A stretch of 64,000 nt of DNA from CADCWK01 sp964244115. Lineage in GTDB: Bacteria > Chloroflexota > Chloroflexia > Thermomicrobiales > UBA6265. The DNA lies in NCBI GenBank assembly GCA_964244115.1, contig CAXTHM010000008.1, forward strand, positions 1 through 64,000, given 5' to 3'. Shown piece by piece: positions 60,927 through 64,000 of the stretch. Every line of letters begins with the position of its first letter. Position 1 is the first letter of the stretch. The notes beneath the pieces were generated by a model. The model did no database searches. It was not told the DNA's origin and saw only the letters and a list, made by a program, of their open reading frames with translations. Position numbers and translations under genes: made by a program.

Positions 60927-62026
60927 CGTGCGAGACCGGCAAGGAGCACGACGATGCCCCCGAGGACGAACGGGGTCATCCGCCAGAGCAGGACGTCGGG
61001 GTAGAAGCTCCAGCCCAGGTTTCCCTGGACCACATCCCCGTCATAGAAGAGCGGCAACTCGTGCCCGGTCTCGGCCGCGTAGATCGAGTAATCGAGCATG
61101 CGCTGGATCACCGAGATCGGGTTCGCAAGCAAGGCCGGCCAGAGGAGAAGCGTCGAGAAGAACGCCGTGAGGAGGTAGGTCAGCAGACTCGTCCGCATGA
61201 GCACCAACCGTGATCGCCTCTCGCCCCGGCGCCTCACGAGTGCCACGATCACGGGAAGGACGATCACGGCGACCGCGACGACGATCAGCATGCCGGCGGT
61301 GAAGCGCGATAGCCAGGCGATGGCGGACAGGATGCCGGCCAGTGCCCAGAGCGATTGGCGATCGCGCTCGCGGGCGGCGTAGGCGACGGTCAGGATCGCG
61401 GCGAACGACGCGATGGTGACCAACCCGTCGATATGCAGGAAGCGATCGTTGCCGAGGATGAAGGGGTCGAACGCCACCAGCAGCAGGGTCGCGGCGGCCA
61501 GGAGACGGCCGACGAGTCGATACAGGAGCCAGGCAGCGATCAGGAACAGCGCCAGCTCGAAGGCCAGCTTGACCTCCCGCGCGAGGACGAGCAACTGGAG
61601 TGGGTCCTGACCCAGACTCCGCAGTTCGGTATGGATCTCGTGGACGTTGCCGAGCTGTTCGGGATGCGACTGGGGGTAGTCGGGCAGCGCAATGACATAG
61701 GCGATGACACCGGCCCACATCGTCGTGACGCCCGGATGCGCCATCTGGAAGGTGTATTGGGGCTGGCCGTGTACCAGACCGGTGTAGAAATTGGCCGAGT
61801 TTCCCAGCCAGTCGGCCTCGTCAGTGTTCATCATCCGGTCGATGTTGTGGAGTCTCGGCATCAGATAGCCGCCAGCCAAGACGACGATGACGACGACCAC
61901 TCTGATGACGGGGAGGGCGACCGCCTGGACACGGACCCGGAAGCGCTCTGATCCCACGACGCCCGCGCGGTGGGTCAGGGACGGGAGTGGTATGGCCGAT
62001 GGGATGATCCTGGTGGGGCTGCTCAT
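60893..62026 (-). pseudogene. GT39-like glycosyltransferase, N-terminal fragment
   Basis: 377 residues from ATG 62026 (GAGG ten bases upstream), overlapping the upstream stop in an ATGA. The GT-C fold is clear: first helix, then the catalytic acidic pair D69-E70 in MMNTDEADWLG, AHPGVTTMWAGVIAYVIALP and about eight helices. The frame ends in CCRGTSGRHS, unlike the family. Intact members of about 750 residues transfer sugars from lipid carriers to proteins or glycans outside the membrane. Confidence 0.75.
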
Positions 62027-62562
62027 CGAGCGGTTGCCTCGGCAAGGACCGCGTGGAGTCGGGTGGGCTGGAGGTCGCGACTGTTCGTGGCCACGAGCTG
62101 CCTCCACCAGAGCGCCCGAACGGCGTCCTCCCGGAGGGCGGCGAACGACTCGATCCGGTTGTCCCGACCAATGAAGAGCATCGCCGGAACGATGTCGACC
62201 CCGAAGCGTCCGGCAATATCCTCCTGCCCTTCCAGCAGGACATTCTGGAGTCCGCTGGCGCGAACAAGCTCTTCGACCTCAAGGGGCTCGCCCGTCACAA
62301 TCGACACGATCGTCAGTCGATCGGCGTACTTTTGCTGCCACTGGGCCAGATCCGGAGCGAGGTTATGGCATCTCCCGCCTGAGGTATCGCCGAAGGTCAG
62401 CACGATCGGGAGTGCAAAGCTCACTGGCCGGACGCTCGGCCCAGGGATATGAAACGCACGCAGGGATTGTTGGAAGGCGACGTGGTCGATCAGTTTCGAC
62501 ACCCCGGCCACCGTCAACATCACTGCGAGAAAAAGCTCGATCACCACCGTTCCAATGACCAT
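62023..62562 (-). CDS. Shortened MauE-thioredoxin fusion protein
   Basis: 179 residues from ATG 62562 with GAGGAGAAGG upstream. The N-terminus (VIELFLAVMLTVAGVSKLID, LRAFHIPGPSVRPVSFALP) is that of MauE/DoxX-like redox membrane proteins, but only the first helix and part of the second remain. It jumps at about residue 52 into a thioredoxin-like domain (FGDTSGGRCHNLAPDLAQWQ, ending GRFGVDIVPAMLFIG). The usual CxxC is SGGRC with only C65. So an internal piece of MauE seems deleted and one catalytic Cys lost. It lies between a Cys-rich exported protein and the glycosyltransferase. Activity doubtful. Confidence 0.75.
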   Translation of the reverse strand: MVIGTVVIELFLAVMLTVAGVSKLIDHVAFQQSLRAFHIPGPSVRPVSFALPIVLTFGDTSGGRCHNLAPDLAQWQQKYADRLTIVSIVTGEPLEVEELVRASGLQNVLLEGQEDIAGRFGVDIVPAMLFIGRDNRIESFAALREDAVRALWWRQLVATNSRDLQPTRLHAVLAEATAR

Positions 62563-62645
62563 GACCCTTCTCCTCGTTGCATCACGGACCGTCGTTCGGC
62601 GGTGATCGAACGGTCGACGGGTACCGGAGGCACCACGCTTGGGTG

Positions 62646-63077
62646 CTAGCAGCAGCCACTGGGGTAGTTGACGCTGGAGACCGTCTGGTTCACCCAGCAC
62701 CCGAGCGGACCATCGGTCTGGTTCCAGATGTTGGTCGAGGCACCGCAGACGTTGACGACGTACTCCTGAACGTCATAGCCGCGGGTGTCGATCGGTTCCT
62801 GACAGCTGTAGGTGTACTCGATACCGGCGGACGTGCTGGGCAGCGAGCGGCAGTTGGCCTGACCCTTGGCGTACCGTCGTTGGTAGCCGGCCATGAAGGC
62901 ATCGGTATCGGGCGGTGTGCTCGCCGATGCCTTGGTGACGCCTCCAAGCAGGGCGGCACCTCCGACGACGCCGGCCGTCACGTTGGCCGCCCGCAGCGTA
63001 AGGGTACGGCGGCTCTGTGGCGCTGCCACCTTTGCCGATGAGAAAGAGCGAGCCGCCTTGTCGAGCAGATCGTCCAT
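62646..63077 (-). CDS. Small Cys-rich Tat-type exported protein
   Basis: 143 residues; GGGAGG five bases before ATG 63077. A twin-arginine-like signal (PQSRRTLTLRAANVTAGVVG) with an Ala/Gly hydrophobic core is followed by a mature region of about 90 residues with six cysteines (C76, C92, C111, C127, C142, C143). Trp residues and the CC end recall small redox or cofactor proteins such as the amine-dehydrogenase light chain, but I cannot align it. The MauE-thioredoxin gene follows 83 bp later, a context usual for such proteins. Confidence 0.75.
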   Translation of the reverse strand: MDDLLDKAARSFSSAKVAAPQSRRTLTLRAANVTAGVVGGAALLGGVTKASASTPPDTDAFMAGYQRRYAKGQANCRSLPSTSAGIEYTYSCQEPIDTRGYDVQEYVVNVCGASTNIWNQTDGPLGCWVNQTVSSVNYPSGCC

Positions 63078-63368
63078 GGTGACCTCCCGGTCAGTGTGGT
63101 CGGCTTCTGTGCCGGCCCTACCACTGATACGACCTGAAGACCTCGATTTCCGACATCGCGAACATGTTCCCGACAATTCCTTCGGAATACTTGATGATAG
63201 TGAAATCCGCGGTGTGTAACGCCAAGCCAACGACAGCACGCCAGTGTGTTAGATTCGATAGAACGATCGATCGAGTGCCCACTCATCGACGTCAGGTCGA
63301 CCATCGCTGACACTGTCCGTTGGCTCAAGCCCCTGCAATGAAGCCATCGCGTGCTTCCCGGGAGCGTC
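63078..63368. other. Divergent promoter region
   Basis: AT-richer around 63180-63270; between the Cys-rich operon and the sigma factor gene. No gene or repeat. Confidence 0.5.
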
Positions 63369-63971
63369 ATGCACCCACCACGAGTGGAGATCCGGCCCTC
63401 TGATGCAATCGCGACCGCCCTTCTGGTCGAACGACACCTGCGGCTCGGTCTTCAACGCGGACACCAGGACGCGTGGAGCGGGATGCAAGCCCAGCATACG
63501 GATGGTTTGCAAAGCTATTTCCTGAGATGGACCAGCAATGTCGACGACGCCGCCGACCTCGTTCAGGACACCTTCCTCGACGCCTGGCGCAATCGACTGC
63601 ATCTTGTCGACCAGCCCGTTGCGCCATGGTTGTTTGCCATCGGTCATCTCAATGCTCACCGATGGTGGCGCCGGAACCGGTCCCCCAATCGACCCGTCGT
63701 GATGGGGTCGTTCGCTGATCGCTCAGCGGAACAGATGGTGTCGCTGACCAGTGATCTGGACACGGAGCGTCAGGCAATGTCACATCTGGCAATGGATGGC
63801 GCACTTGCGTGCCTGAGTCCCCCGATGCGGGAGTCCTTTCTCCTTCATGTCGTCGACAATCAGTGCAGTCGTGAGATAGCGATTCGCCTGGGAATTACGG
63901 TCAGTGCGGCCGAGCAGCGAATCCAGCGTTCACAACTCGCCGTCAGACAGCATCTGTCGAGGGCACTCTGA
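63369..63971 (+). CDS. ECF-type RNA polymerase sigma factor
   Basis: 200 residues from ATG 63369 (GGGAG four bases upstream); GTG 63351 is an alternative. Region 2: DDAADLVQDTFLDAWRN and LFAIGHLNAHRWWRR. Region 4: LSPPMRESFLLHVVDNQCS, REIAIRLGITVSAAEQRIQR. The linker is about 55 residues. No anti-sigma gene is visible before the window ends at 64000. Its divergent position suggests it may activate the Cys-rich/MauE operon; that is inference. Confidence 0.88.
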   Translation: MHPPRVEIRPSDAIATALLVERHLRLGLQRGHQDAWSGMQAQHTDGLQSYFLRWTSNVDDAADLVQDTFLDAWRNRLHLVDQPVAPWLFAIGHLNAHRWWRRNRSPNRPVVMGSFADRSAEQMVSLTSDLDTERQAMSHLAMDGALACLSPPMRESFLLHVVDNQCSREIAIRLGITVSAAEQRIQRSQLAVRQHLSRAL

Positions 63972-64000
63972 TCTACGCGGGCCGCCGCGAGTCAAGGAAC

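Noticed and set aside
1..64000. tRNA and rRNA genes
   Set aside because: Checked by eye for GGTTCGAnTCC-type arms and conserved rRNA segments; none convincing.

Overview
The window is GC-rich bacterial chromosome with long GC-biased genes, frequent GTG and TTG starts, and good AGGAG-type ribosome sites. Many exported proteins carry twin-arginine (SRR) signals and end in Ala/Thr/Pro tails such as TPVAATPAA. Together with paired MMPL transporters, GerMN/Gmad2 and PQQ-propeller exported proteins, this resembles Chloroflexota of the Thermomicrobiales type. That assignment is inference from protein style, since no rRNA or tRNA gene is visible.

Layout. 1-3.5 kb: a restriction-modification locus (DNA methyltransferase N-terminus and a DEAD/DEAH-PD-(D/E)XK subunit). 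3.7-5.4 kb: pirin and a MntA/HepT toxin-antitoxin pair. 5.5-11.5 kb: secreted polysaccharide deacetylase, Tat-exported serine hydrolase, and a copper-trafficking group (TlpA-like lipoprotein, small secreted protein, PCuAC, SCO1, His-rich membrane protein). 11.8-14.4 kb: zinc-ribbon/PH protein, SnoaL-like protein, PIN toxin with an unknown partner. 14.9-25.4 kb: a cell-surface region (two PQQ propellers, one with a C-terminal cupredoxin; GerMN-Gmad2; one-TM Pro/Thr protein; HYR protein; LPNTG-anchored protein). 25.7-34.3 kb: response regulator, PNPOx-like protein, membrane protein, MMPL transporter, PAS-GGDEF-EAL protein, a decayed CsbD gene and a broken PemK toxin with an intact antitoxin. 34.5-40.4 kb: one-TM Ala/Ser/Pro protein, third PQQ propeller, Cys-rich Tat protein, HAD hydrolase.

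40.9-45.7 kb is the most unusual stretch. It holds a MerR-type DNA-binding protein, an ExeA/TniB-like AAA protein that has lost its Walker A lysine and Walker B glutamate, and a 760-aa protein that appears to combine a replication-initiator winged helix, a DnaD-like C-terminal domain and a DnaA domain-I-like tail. Two inverted hairpin modules flank the last gene. It looks like a replication or plasmid-type initiation cassette in an accessory setting.

45.8-64 kb: MBL hydrolase, DMT exporter, secreted protein, membrane-anchored Mrr nuclease, MFS exporter, glyoxalase-fold protein, class A-type serine hydrolase, divergent RES/Xre toxin-antitoxin genes, a TetR-MMPL operon with twin operator palindromes, PPK2, and a final operon (Cys-rich Tat protein, shortened MauE-thioredoxin fusion, frameshifted GT39 glycosyltransferase) divergent from an ECF sigma factor.

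Two dispersed repeat families occur. Family A (six copies) is a hairpin with a TGAA loop and covarying stems followed by CTCAGGGRNGATG, often in inverted pairs like REP/BIME elements. Family B (five copies) is a palindrome-rich element of about 50-110 bp. Several loci are eroding: PemK, CsbD, GT39, MauE-Trx and an ORF near 49.7 kb.
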